From contig NZ_WWCT01000030.1 in NCBI RefSeq assembly GCF_009857605.1, forward strand, positions 1-64,000: DNA of 64,000 bases. The letters run 5' to 3'. The notes beneath the pieces are model-generated. The model did no database searches, had not been told where the DNA came from, and saw nothing but the letters and a program-made list of their open reading frames with translations. Made by a program: the position numbers and the translations under genes. Positions 34,878 through 42,850 of the stretch are shown piece by piece (the first letter of the stretch is position 1; every line of letters begins with the position of its first letter). This DNA is from Duganella levis. Its GTDB lineage: Bacteria > Pseudomonadota > Gammaproteobacteria > Burkholderiales > Burkholderiaceae_D.

Positions 34878-35037
34878 AGCAGTCTCGCTTTATGAATGGT
34901 TTTTTTGTCCCATAGCCTTTTGGTACGGGAAGGCCAGCAGCATACTACATAAATAAAACAATTAAAAAGGCAAGACGTTAGAGTGCGAATACTAATTAAA
35001 ACCTTGAAACCGAGCAGTTGCTCTGCACTGGGGACGT

Positions 35038-35060
35038 AAAAAAGGGCCCGCAGGCCCTTT
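35038..35060 (-). terminator. intrinsic terminator of the RND operon
   Basis: On the minus strand: AAAGGGCC/GGCCCTTT 8-bp stem (35041-35048 and 35053-35060) with a CGCA-type loop, followed by TTTTTTAC. It lies 24 bp after the RND permease stop. Confidence 0.85.
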
Positions 35061-35084
35061 CTTATGATCAAGTGATAATTGCAC

Positions 35085-38000
35085 TCAAGCAATCTTCCGT
35101 TCGACTTCCGCCGGTGGCGCTGGCGGATTTTTGTCCTTGCCGAACGCCTTGCGCACTGCCCACAGGATTGAGCGGAACACAAAGCGCAGCAGCACCAGGA
35201 ACAGCAGGAACTCGATCACGATCGACAGCACGGCCAGGATCATGCCGAAGCGTTCGGCGCGGCGATGCAGCTTGACGATGGCGCTGTCCTTCTTGATCTC
35301 GATACTGTCATAGAAGGTTGGCACCATCAGCAGCGTCAGCAAGGTCGAGGTGATCGTGCCGCCGATAATCGCAATCGCCATCGGACGGTAGAACTCGCCG
35401 CCCTCGCCCAGCCCCAGCGCCACCGGGAACATACCGGCGATCAGCGCGAAGGTGGTCATCAGGATCGGACGCAGACGCATGCGGCCTGCATACATCAGCG
35501 AATCCTCGCGGCTGAAGCCCTCTTCCTGGCGCTTGCGCGCCGCGTCCAGCAGCAGGATGGCGTTCTTCGCCACCAGGCCCATCAGCATGATCACGCCGAT
35601 CAGACTCATCAGGTTGATGGTGCTGTTGGTGGCCAGCAGGCCCAGCACCACGCCGATCAGCGACAGCGGCAGCGACAGCATCACCGCCACCGGCGCGGTG
35701 AACGAACCGAACTGCATGACCAGGATCAGGTACATCAGGCCGATACCGGCGATCAGGGCGATGCCCATGGCGCCAAACACTTCCTGCATGTCCTTGCCGG
35801 CGCCGCCCAGCGCCAGGCCGTAGCCCGGCGGGAAGTCGATATCCTTGACCAGTTTCATGGCGTCGGTGGTCACCTCGCCAGGCGAGCGGCCTTCAACGTT
35901 GGCGGTGACGGTAATCACGCGCTTGCCATCCTTGTGCTTGATGGTGGACGGGCCTTTGCCCATCGTCACTTCCGCGATCTGGTCCAGCGGCACCATCTGA
36001 TTGGTGCCCACCACCGAAATCGGCAGGCGCTCGATGTTCTCGGCGCTGGTGCGGTCTTCCGGCGCCAGGCGCACGGCGACGTCACGCGACTCGCCGGTCG
36101 GATCGACCCAGTCGCCCACCTCGATACCGGCAAACGCCACGCGCAGCGCCTGCGCCGCATCGCCGGTGGCGATGCCCATCGAGTTGGCCAGGCCACGGTT
36201 CAGCACGATTTGCAGCTCGTCCTTCGGATCCATCTCGGACAGGCCGACATCAACCGCGCCCGGCACACGGCGCAAGCGGTCCATGAAGCCGTTGGTGATT
36301 TCCATCAGCTTGCGCGAATCGGCGCCGGTGAATTCAATCTGCACCGGCTTGCGGGCGCCATTGCTCAAGTCGTCCAGCACCGTGTATTCGGCGCCGACCA
36401 GCCCGGCCAGCTTCTCACGCAACTCCTTGGCCACCTCAATCGCGCCGCGCTTGCGCTCGGTCTTCTTGCCGATATCGACGTAGATGCGACCGCCGCTCAG
36501 GTTGACGTAGCTATTGGTTTCCTTGGTTTCCTTGATGCCGCGCGCAATCACCGCAGCTTTTTCCAGCTTCAGGCGCGAGTACTCCAGCGACGACGACGAC
36601 GGCGTCCGCACATCGATCGCAATCGTACCCCAGTCGGACGCCGGCACGAAGCTGGCGCCGCCAAACTTGACCTGCAGGCCGATCGCCGCCACGAAGGTGG
36701 CCAGCGCAATGATGCCCATCGCGCGGCGGTGGTGCAGCGCCCATTCGATCACATTGCCGTAGCGGTTGGCCTGATGGTCGAACCAGTGATTGAACTTGGC
36801 GAAGTATCTCTCGATGCCACGGCGCGGTGCATCGTGGTGATCCGGCGGATCGCCCCAGAAGGCCGACAGCATCGGGTCCAGCGTGAACGAAATCACCAGC
36901 GACACCGCCACCGAGCAGGTCACCGTCAGCGCGAACGGACGGAACCATTCACCGGTAATGCCCGGCATGAAGGCCACTGGAATAAACACCGCCATGATCG
37001 AGAAGGTGGTGGCAGCCACCGCCATGCCGATCTCGGCCGTGCCCTTCAGCGCGGCGGTGCGGCGGTCGGCGCCCAGCTGCATGTGACGCACGATATTTTC
37101 CCGCACCACGATCGCGTCATCGATCAGCACGCCGATCGCCAGCGACAGGCCCAGCAGCGTCATGAAGTTCAGCGTAAAGCCGCACAGCCAGACACCGATG
37201 AAGGCCGCCAGCACCGAGGTCGGCAGCGACAGCGCGGTGATCAGCGTCGAGCGCCACGAGTTCAGGAAGGCGTACACCACGAAAATGGTCAGGCCGGCGC
37301 CGAACACCAGCGATTCGATCACGTTGTTCAGGCTGCTCTCGGCGTTTTCGCCGTCATCTTCGGTGACTTCCAGCTTGGTGCCTGCTGGCATTTCCTTCTG
37401 CATTTCCACCGACATGGCGCGGATTTTCTTGGCCACCGTCACGGTCGACGCATCGCGCGAACGGGTCACGGAAATACCGACGTTCGGTTTACCGGAGCGC
37501 ACGCTCAGGCTGTTGACTTCGGCAAAGCCGTCTTCAATCGTCGCCACTTGCGCCAGACGCACCAGCTCGTCGCCATTGCGCTTGACCACCACTTGCTGGA
37601 ACTCTTCCGGACGCTCGATGCGGCCGACCAGGCGGATGCTCTTCTCGTCCAGCTCGCCACGCACCTTGCCGACCGGCGCGTTGGCATTCTGGTTGCGCAG
37701 CGCGTTGACCACGTCGCCCACCGAGACATTGTATTCGCGCAGCTTCTCGGCCTTCAGCAGCACGCTCAGCTCGCGCTTCAGCGAACCGTCGATATTCACC
37801 GAGGCGACGCCGTCGATGCTGCGGAAGCGGTCGGCCAGCTTGTCTTCAGCCAGGCGCGAAATCTCCGCGTGGGTCTGCGAACTGGACGACAGCGCCAGCT
37901 GCATCACCGGCTGCGCCGACGGATCGATGCGCTGCAGAATCGGCTCGCGCATCTCGGTCGGCAGCTTGTAGCGCACCGCCGCGATGGCGTTGCGGATCTC

Positions 38001-38318
38001 GTCCGACGCCTCGATCAGGCTCTTGGTGAAGGTGAACTTGATCAGGATCTGGGCCGAACCTTCGGCCGCCGTACTATTGATCTCGGTGACCCCGGTAATC
38101 GAGTTCAGCGATTTTTCCACGCGGTTGATGATCTCGCGCTCCACCGTTTCCGGCGACGCGCCCGGATACGGAATCGCCACCACGATGAACGGCACTTCGA
38201 CGTCCGGGTTCTGGTTGACCCGCAGCTTGCTCAGGGCCATCAGGCCCAGGCACATCATCGCGACGATCAGCACGATCGTGGCAATGGGCTTCTTTACACT
38301 AAAATCTGAGAGGAACAT
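35085..38318 (-). CDS. RND-family efflux permease (AcrB/MexF-like)
   Basis: 1077 residues, expected length. Twelve helices; N-terminus FSVKKPIATIVLIVAMMCLG, and family marks …LGLSLAIGVLIDDAIVVRENI… (TM4 with the proton-relay Asp pair region) and …GFSREDSLMYAGRMRLRPILMTT…. The substrate-channel text looks like the hydrophobe/amphiphile (HAE1) class rather than heavy-metal class. Two C-terminal soluble stretches are slightly long and basic. It follows its adaptor by 14 bp. No outer-membrane factor gene in the operon, so a shared TolC-like protein is expected. Confidence 0.95.
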   Translation of the reverse strand: MFLSDFSVKKPIATIVLIVAMMCLGLMALSKLRVNQNPDVEVPFIVVAIPYPGASPETVEREIINRVEKSLNSITGVTEINSTAAEGSAQILIKFTFTKSLIEASDEIRNAIAAVRYKLPTEMREPILQRIDPSAQPVMQLALSSSSQTHAEISRLAEDKLADRFRSIDGVASVNIDGSLKRELSVLLKAEKLREYNVSVGDVVNALRNQNANAPVGKVRGELDEKSIRLVGRIERPEEFQQVVVKRNGDELVRLAQVATIEDGFAEVNSLSVRSGKPNVGISVTRSRDASTVTVAKKIRAMSVEMQKEMPAGTKLEVTEDDGENAESSLNNVIESLVFGAGLTIFVVYAFLNSWRSTLITALSLPTSVLAAFIGVWLCGFTLNFMTLLGLSLAIGVLIDDAIVVRENIVRHMQLGADRRTAALKGTAEIGMAVAATTFSIMAVFIPVAFMPGITGEWFRPFALTVTCSVAVSLVISFTLDPMLSAFWGDPPDHHDAPRRGIERYFAKFNHWFDHQANRYGNVIEWALHHRRAMGIIALATFVAAIGLQVKFGGASFVPASDWGTIAIDVRTPSSSSLEYSRLKLEKAAVIARGIKETKETNSYVNLSGGRIYVDIGKKTERKRGAIEVAKELREKLAGLVGAEYTVLDDLSNGARKPVQIEFTGADSRKLMEITNGFMDRLRRVPGAVDVGLSEMDPKDELQIVLNRGLANSMGIATGDAAQALRVAFAGIEVGDWVDPTGESRDVAVRLAPEDRTSAENIERLPISVVGTNQMVPLDQIAEVTMGKGPSTIKHKDGKRVITVTANVEGRSPGEVTTDAMKLVKDIDFPPGYGLALGGAGKDMQEVFGAMGIALIAGIGLMYLILVMQFGSFTAPVAVMLSLPLSLIGVVLGLLATNSTINLMSLIGVIMLMGLVAKNAILLLDAARKRQEEGFSREDSLMYAGRMRLRPILMTTFALIAGMFPVALGLGEGGEFYRPMAIAIIGGTITSTLLTLLMVPTFYDSIEIKKDSAIVKLHRRAERFGMILAVLSIVIEFLLFLVLLRFVFRSILWAVRKAFGKDKNPPAPPAEVERKIA

Positions 38319-38332
38319 GGCGATTTATCCTG

Positions 38333-39499
38333 TTATTTTTCCGACACTTTTGGCGTCGAGGCCGATGCCACCGCCTTCGGCGTGCTCAGTTCGACTTTCT
38401 GGCCATCCTTGAAGCCGGACGCCGGTACCCGCACCACCATGTCACCCGACTGCAGACCGCTCAACACTTGCCAGCGGCCGGTGCGTTCGTCGCGGGTGCC
38501 GATGCTCAGCGGCACCTTGGCCAGCGCGCCATTCTTGATGCGCCACACATAATTACTGTCGCCGGCCTGGACCAGCGCCGACGGCGGGATCATCAGCGAC
38601 GACGTGGTCTGCGCTTCGACCCGGCCTTCTGCATACAGGCCGGCCACGCCGGGACGCACATTGTCGGCAAAATCCACCAGCACTTCGACCTGGCGGGTTA
38701 CCGCATTGGCGGCCGGATCGACGCGCTTGACCTTGCCGTTGAACTGTTTGTCCGGATAACCGTTGACGCGGAACAGCACCGGCTGGCCCAGCTTAACCAC
38801 GCCGATCTTGTCGGCCGAGACCATGCCTTCAAAGCGCATGCTGGAAGGATCGATCACTTTAATCAGTTCTTTGCCGATCTGGGCGGTGTCGCCGTTCGAC
38901 ACCTTGCGCTCACTAACGATACCGTCAAACGGCGCACGCACCTGGGTGCGGGTCAGCTGCTGGCGCGCCGACACCGAACGCGACTTGGCGGCCGCCACAT
39001 CGCTCTGGGCATTGTTGCGGCGTACTTCAGCGTCTTCCAGCGCGGTGGTCGATACCATGCCGGAAGCCAGCAGGGTTTTCTGGCGCTCGTACATGCGCTG
39101 GGTCTGGGCCAGCGTCTGCTCGGCGGCGCGGGTGGCCTCATCGGCGGAAGTCAGGCTGTCGCGGATCGAAGTCTCGTCCAGGCGCAGCAGCACATCGCCC
39201 TTTTTGACGGCTTCGCCGTTTTCCTTGAGCACCTGCAGCACGATGGCGCCCACTTCGGCGCGCAGGTCGGCGCGGCGCTCGGGCTGGATCGAGCCGGTGA
39301 TGACCGGGCCGGACGCCAGCGCGTCGGACTCGATGGTCAGGGTATCTTCCGGCGACATCAGCAAAGTCACTTTTTTCTCGTCTTTCGCTGCGGTTGCCGA
39401 GGCGGAAGCGCTGGCTCCTTTCTCGGGCTCCTTGGCTGATTTGCCGCAGGCCACCAGGGCAGAGGCAATGGCGAGAGCTAACAGGGTTTTACGCAACAT
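38333..39499 (-). CDS. RND efflux periplasmic adaptor lipoprotein (MFP)
   Basis: 388 residues. Lipoprotein signal MLRKTLLALAIASALVACGK (lipobox LVAC). Lipoyl half …LRAEVGAIVLQVLKENGEAVKKGDVLLRLDE, helical hairpin (~110-165), second half VRAPFDGIVSERKVSNGD, beta-barrel and membrane-proximal domains: AcrA/MexE-type order. First gene of the two-gene efflux operon. The region 39500-39714 upstream has AT-rich promoter-like sequence near 39505-39535 and two hairpins further out; no local regulator gene. Confidence 0.93.
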   Translation of the reverse strand: MLRKTLLALAIASALVACGKSAKEPEKGASASASATAAKDEKKVTLLMSPEDTLTIESDALASGPVITGSIQPERRADLRAEVGAIVLQVLKENGEAVKKGDVLLRLDETSIRDSLTSADEATRAAEQTLAQTQRMYERQKTLLASGMVSTTALEDAEVRRNNAQSDVAAAKSRSVSARQQLTRTQVRAPFDGIVSERKVSNGDTAQIGKELIKVIDPSSMRFEGMVSADKIGVVKLGQPVLFRVNGYPDKQFNGKVKRVDPAANAVTRQVEVLVDFADNVRPGVAGLYAEGRVEAQTTSSLMIPPSALVQAGDSNYVWRIKNGALAKVPLSIGTRDERTGRWQVLSGLQSGDMVVRVPASGFKDGQKVELSTPKAVASASTPKVSEK

Positions 39500-39665
39500 A
39501 AAGTTCTCCGAGATTTATTAAGTGCTTCTTAAAATTTTAGCCAGACTACAGGGCACGGAGTATCCGCGACCGACGTTATCAGGTCAATCATAGTGCGATG
39601 GACGGCAGAATTTGTGGCTGAAATGCCGAATACGGGGATGAACGGTAAAGCCAGGAAGGGAAAAG

Positions 39666-39704
39666 TGTCCGCTTTGGCGGACAGGCCGGACAGAGCGTCC
39701 GGCC
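39666..39704. repeat. two perfect hairpins after the PAP2-like gene
   Basis: TGTCCGC TTTG GCGGACA (39666-39683) and GGCCGGAC AGAGC GTCCGGCC (39684-39704), back to back with no mismatch. They lie just after the stop of the minus-strand gene at 39715, with no T-run, so they could be a weak terminator or mRNA-stabilising structure. Both share the core GTCC…GGAC with the dyad at 22785. Confidence 0.6.
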
Positions 39705-39714
39705 GGAGGGAGGA

Positions 39715-40137
39715 TCAGCCGCGGCCGAAAATGGCGTTGACGATGTGGCCGATGGCGATACCGGTGCACAGGCCGCCGGCGATTTCCACCAGCGTGTGGC
39801 CCATGCGCTCGCGCAGCCACTTGTGCTTGTCGTTGCCTTCGGCCAGGCGGTTGATGGCGGCGGCCTGCTTGCCGACGTGCTGGCGCAGGCTGTTGGCGTC
39901 AATGATGACAATAAAGCACAGCGTGACGGCGACGCCGAAGGCCGGATGGCCGATGCCCTCGCGCAACGCGATCAAGGTCGCCATGCTGGACACCACGGCG
40001 CTGTGATTGCTCGGAAAACCACCGTTGCCGACCAGGTTGAACGCCCATTTGCGCGCCTTGGCGCTATTAATCAGGAACTTGATCGGCCCCACCGTGACCC
40101 AGGTAATCAGCGGCGTGACGAGGTAAGCGATGTCCAT
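39715..40137 (-). CDS. divergent PAP2-family membrane protein (DUF212)
   Basis: 140 residues, four hydrophobic segments. The motifs …NGGFPSNHSAVVSSMATLIAL… and …DANSLRQHVGKQAAAINRL… are those of the divergent PAP2 (YuiD/DUF212) group, including the SxH(S/A) phosphatase-like signature. Might hydrolyse a lipid phosphate at the membrane, but enzyme activity is unproved for this group. Stands alone, divergent from the DUF475 gene. Confidence 0.85.
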   Translation of the reverse strand: MDIAYLVTPLITWVTVGPIKFLINSAKARKWAFNLVGNGGFPSNHSAVVSSMATLIALREGIGHPAFGVAVTLCFIVIIDANSLRQHVGKQAAAINRLAEGNDKHKWLRERMGHTLVEIAGGLCTGIAIGHIVNAIFGRG

Positions 40138-40243
40138 CGTTAAATCCTTAACATTTTTGTGGCGACATTATGGCAGATGGCAACCCAGCGACGGAAGCAA
40201 GTAATATAAAATCCCCCTTGCTCTCATTTCAATAAAGATAACC

Positions 40244-41302
40244 ATGCAACACTTCAGAATCTCGTTTATCGTCACCTTCATCCTCATGGCGCTGTCCGGC
40301 TGGTGGGGCTACAACCACGGTGGCGTCAACGGACTGGTGCAGGCGCTGTGGATCACCGCCGTGCTGGGCATCATGGAAGTGTCGCTGTCGTTCGACAACG
40401 CCGTGGTCAACGCCTCGGTGTTGCGCCACTGGAACGAATTCTGGCGCAAGCTGTTCCTGACGGTCGGGATTGTGGTGGCCGTGTTCGGCATGCGGCTGAT
40501 CTTCCCGCTGCTGATCGTATCCATGGCGACCGGCCTGGGCCTGCTGGAAGTGTGGCATATGGCCACCACAACGCCCGAGTTGTATTCCAAGTACCTGACC
40601 GGCGCCCATGCCGAGGTGGCGGCCTTCGGCGGCGCCTTCTTGCTGCTGGTGTTCCTCAACTTCCTGTTCGACGACCAGAAAGAACTACACTGGCTGGGCT
40701 GGATCGAGGAAAAGCTGGGCCAGCACGGCACAGAGAGCCTGGCGGTGCTGCTGGCGCTGGCGGCAGTGTTCGCCTGCGTGTCGCTGGTGCCGGCCGCCGA
40801 GCAATACAAGGTGCTGACGGCGGGCGTAGTGGGCGTCATCGTCTACCTGGCGGTCGGCTGGATCAGCTCGTTGCTGGAAGAAGACCCGCCGGAAGATGAC
40901 GAGGACATCACCGAAGCCGGCGTGGCGCCGATCGTGGCGGCAGTGGCCAAGGGCAGCATCGGCGGTTTCCTGTATTTGGAGGTGCTGGACGCCTCGTTCA
41001 GCTTCGACGGCGTGATCGGCGCCTTCGCCATCACCACCGACGTCGTCGTCATCATGCTGGGGCTGGCCATCGGCGCCATGTTCGTGCGGTCGCTGACGGT
41101 GTTTTTGGTGCACAAAGGTACGCTGGACGAATACGTCTACCTGGAGCATGGCGCGCATTACGCGATCGGCATCCTGGCCCTGATCATGCTGGCCAGCGTC
41201 AAATACCATATTCCAGAGTGGTTTACCGGACTGTCCGGCGTGGCGTTCATCGCGGTATCGCTCTGGTCGTCGGTGCGCTACAAGCGTCAGAACGCCGCGT
41301 GA
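40244..41302 (+). CDS. DUF475 (TerC-like) membrane protein
   Basis: 352 residues, about nine helices. …LGIMEVSLSFDNAVVNASVL… and …VLDASFSFDGVIGAFAITTD… are the paired acidic helices (SFDNA/SFDGV) seen in DUF475 and TerC proteins, likely metal-ion contacts. Related TerC/Alx proteins export manganese or calcium, so a divalent-cation role is inferred. A manganese importer gene (mntH) occurs 6 kb on but is not linked. Weak ribosome site (AAGATAACC). Confidence 0.82.
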   Translation: MQHFRISFIVTFILMALSGWWGYNHGGVNGLVQALWITAVLGIMEVSLSFDNAVVNASVLRHWNEFWRKLFLTVGIVVAVFGMRLIFPLLIVSMATGLGLLEVWHMATTTPELYSKYLTGAHAEVAAFGGAFLLLVFLNFLFDDQKELHWLGWIEEKLGQHGTESLAVLLALAAVFACVSLVPAAEQYKVLTAGVVGVIVYLAVGWISSLLEEDPPEDDEDITEAGVAPIVAAVAKGSIGGFLYLEVLDASFSFDGVIGAFAITTDVVVIMLGLAIGAMFVRSLTVFLVHKGTLDEYVYLEHGAHYAIGILALIMLASVKYHIPEWFTGLSGVAFIAVSLWSSVRYKRQNAA

Positions 41303-41336
41303 TACCATCCCTTTCATTGCATAACCCAGGCTCACC

Positions 41337-41708
41337 ATGACCACATCCAAACGCGTAATCCTGACTTTCATCGGCCTGCTGGCCGCCGCCGCACTGCTGA
41401 TGGCCGCTTACACCTGGGCCATGCTGCACATCTCGTACTCCGATGGCGAGCGCGCCGGCTACCTGCAAAAATTCTCCACCCGCGGCTGGGTGTGCAAGAC
41501 CTGGGAAGGCGAAATCCTGCTGACCTCGATGCCGGGCGCGATCCCGGAAAAGTTTGAATTCAGCGTGCGCGACCCGCTGGTGGCCAAAGACCTGACCAAC
41601 GCCACCGGCAAGCGCGTCATCCTCAGCTACGCCCAGCACAAAGGCGTGCCGACCCAATGCTTCGGCGAAACCGAGTATTACATCACCAAGGTCGCCATCC
41701 AGCCCTAA
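41337..41708 (+). CDS. 123-residue membrane-anchored conserved hypothetical protein
   Basis: One N-terminal membrane helix (~8-30: LTFIGLLAAAALLMAAYTWAML) and a ~90-residue outer domain (…GERAGYLQKFSTRGWVCKTWEGEIL… FSVRDPLVAKDLTNATGKRV…). Members are often mislabelled 6-phosphogluconate dehydrogenase in databases; no enzyme motif is seen here. Two cysteines (VCKTW, TQCFG) could bond in the periplasm. Starts 34 bp after the DUF475 gene and may share its transcript. Confidence 0.7.
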   Translation: MTTSKRVILTFIGLLAAAALLMAAYTWAMLHISYSDGERAGYLQKFSTRGWVCKTWEGEILLTSMPGAIPEKFEFSVRDPLVAKDLTNATGKRVILSYAQHKGVPTQCFGETEYYITKVAIQP

Positions 41709-41711
41709 CAC

Positions 41712-41756
41712 AATGGCAAGACTGCCATTTTGCGCTACTGTAAGACAGTGTTTTTT
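41712..41756 (+). terminator. weak tandem terminator
   Basis: Hairpin AATGGCA/TGCCATT (41712-41729) followed by two T, then ACTGT AAG ACAGT (41737-41749) followed by GTTTTTT. Each stem is short, but the second has a usable U-run after the 41337 gene. Confidence 0.5.
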
Positions 41757-41801
41757 GATTTCCGGTAAACTCCATCTTTTGCCGGATATCAATTAACTCT
41801 T

Positions 41802-42755
41802 ATGCAACGAATTCTGATAGGCGTCGTGGCGCTGGTGGCCGCGGCAGCCGTGCCGGCCCAGGAACTGACCGGTTACGCGGGCGCGCTGCGCGTCAACGAA
41901 GCCAAGGAATACAGCTTCAGCGCCGGCGCCTCGTACGCCCATCCGGTCAACGAACACCTGGGCCTGAGCCTGAGCTACCTGAACGAAGGCCATCCGACCG
42001 ACCACCACCGCGACGGCGTGGCCGGCCAGGTGTGGGTGCGGACCGGTCCCAACCAGCCAGGCTGGAGTTTTGCCGCCGGCGCCGGCCAGTACTACTACTT
42101 CGACACTACCGAGCTGCACAGCGACGGCAACACCAAATACACCAATGACCACGGCTGGGCCGCCATCTATAGCGTGCAGGCGACCTACCACTACGCGGAC
42201 AGCCGCTGGTACAACCAGGTGCAGGTCAACCGCATCTCCCCGACCGGCAAGGACTCGACCACCTCGCTGATGCTGGGCGTGGGCTACCAGTTTAATGGCG
42301 TCAAAGGCGACAAGCTGCATCTGGAAGGCCCTGCCACGGACGAAGCGATTACCTTGATGGCGGGCCAGGGCATCAACAATAGCCTGAGTTCGGAGACCAC
42401 CACCATTGCAGCACTGGAATACCGGCGCGCGGTGGGGCGGTATGTGGACTGGACGGTCACTGCCATCAACGAAGGCAACACCCCGCAAAGCAAGCGCAAC
42501 GGCGTCGCCACGCAGCTATGGCTGATCCGTTCGTTGAATCAGAAAGTCGAGTTGGGCATGGGGGCAGGCCCCTACTTCAACGTCAAGGTGCCGGATGCCG
42601 AGGGGCAACGCTCGCACAAGGCGGGGCTGGTCAGCATTGGAGGCCGCTATCACCTGGCCAAGCGCGTGGTGGCGCAAGCCTCATGGAACCGCGTGGTCAC
42701 CGACTACCATCGCGATGCCGACCTCCTACTTATCGGCCTCGGCTACAGCTTCTAA
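41802..42755 (+). CDS. outer-membrane beta-barrel protein with internal duplication
   Basis: 317 residues. Signal peptide MQRILIGVVALVAAAAVPAQ, then alternating hydrophobic strands to aromatic C-terminal …LLLIGLGYSF. Two similar stretches are visible: SYLNEGHPTDHHRDGVAGQ-V-WV (~50) and TAINEGNTPQSKRNGVATQL-WL (~220), each followed by a G-rich AGAGQYY / GAGPYF strand. So the barrel may have arisen by duplication of a ~8-strand half. Its opening resembles no porin family I can name. Its stop is 2 bp from a large palindrome. Confidence 0.72.
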   Translation: MQRILIGVVALVAAAAVPAQELTGYAGALRVNEAKEYSFSAGASYAHPVNEHLGLSLSYLNEGHPTDHHRDGVAGQVWVRTGPNQPGWSFAAGAGQYYYFDTTELHSDGNTKYTNDHGWAAIYSVQATYHYADSRWYNQVQVNRISPTGKDSTTSLMLGVGYQFNGVKGDKLHLEGPATDEAITLMAGQGINNSLSSETTTIAALEYRRAVGRYVDWTVTAINEGNTPQSKRNGVATQLWLIRSLNQKVELGMGAGPYFNVKVPDAEGQRSHKAGLVSIGGRYHLAKRVVAQASWNRVVTDYHRDADLLLIGLGYSF

Positions 42756-42757
42756 AC

Positions 42758-42847
42758 TCCGGGGTCAGGTCCGGCACTTGGACACGAGCCCAACCGTAGC
42801 GAACGTTACGGTTGGGCTCGTGTCCAAGTGCCGGACCTGACCCCGGA
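42758..42847. repeat. perfect 41-bp-arm palindrome, REP-like, convergent terminator
   Basis: Arms 42758-42798 and 42807-42847 are exactly complementary; the centre GCGAACGT extends the pairing by two G-C pairs. Core begins CCGGGGTCAGGTCCGGCACT. It fills the space between two convergent stop codons (2 and 3 bp away) and should work as a bidirectional terminator or mRNA-end block. The outer GGGGTCAGG resembles REP sequences mobilised by RAYT (TnpA-REP) transposases in related genomes; no such transposase is in this window. Confidence 0.85.
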
Positions 42848-42850
42848 TTG

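Noticed and set aside
35265..38309. 1014-residue antisense open frame opposite the RND permease
   Set aside because: Opposite-strand shadow of a high-GC gene: His/Arg-rich text, no domain, and the sense strand is a full RND permease.
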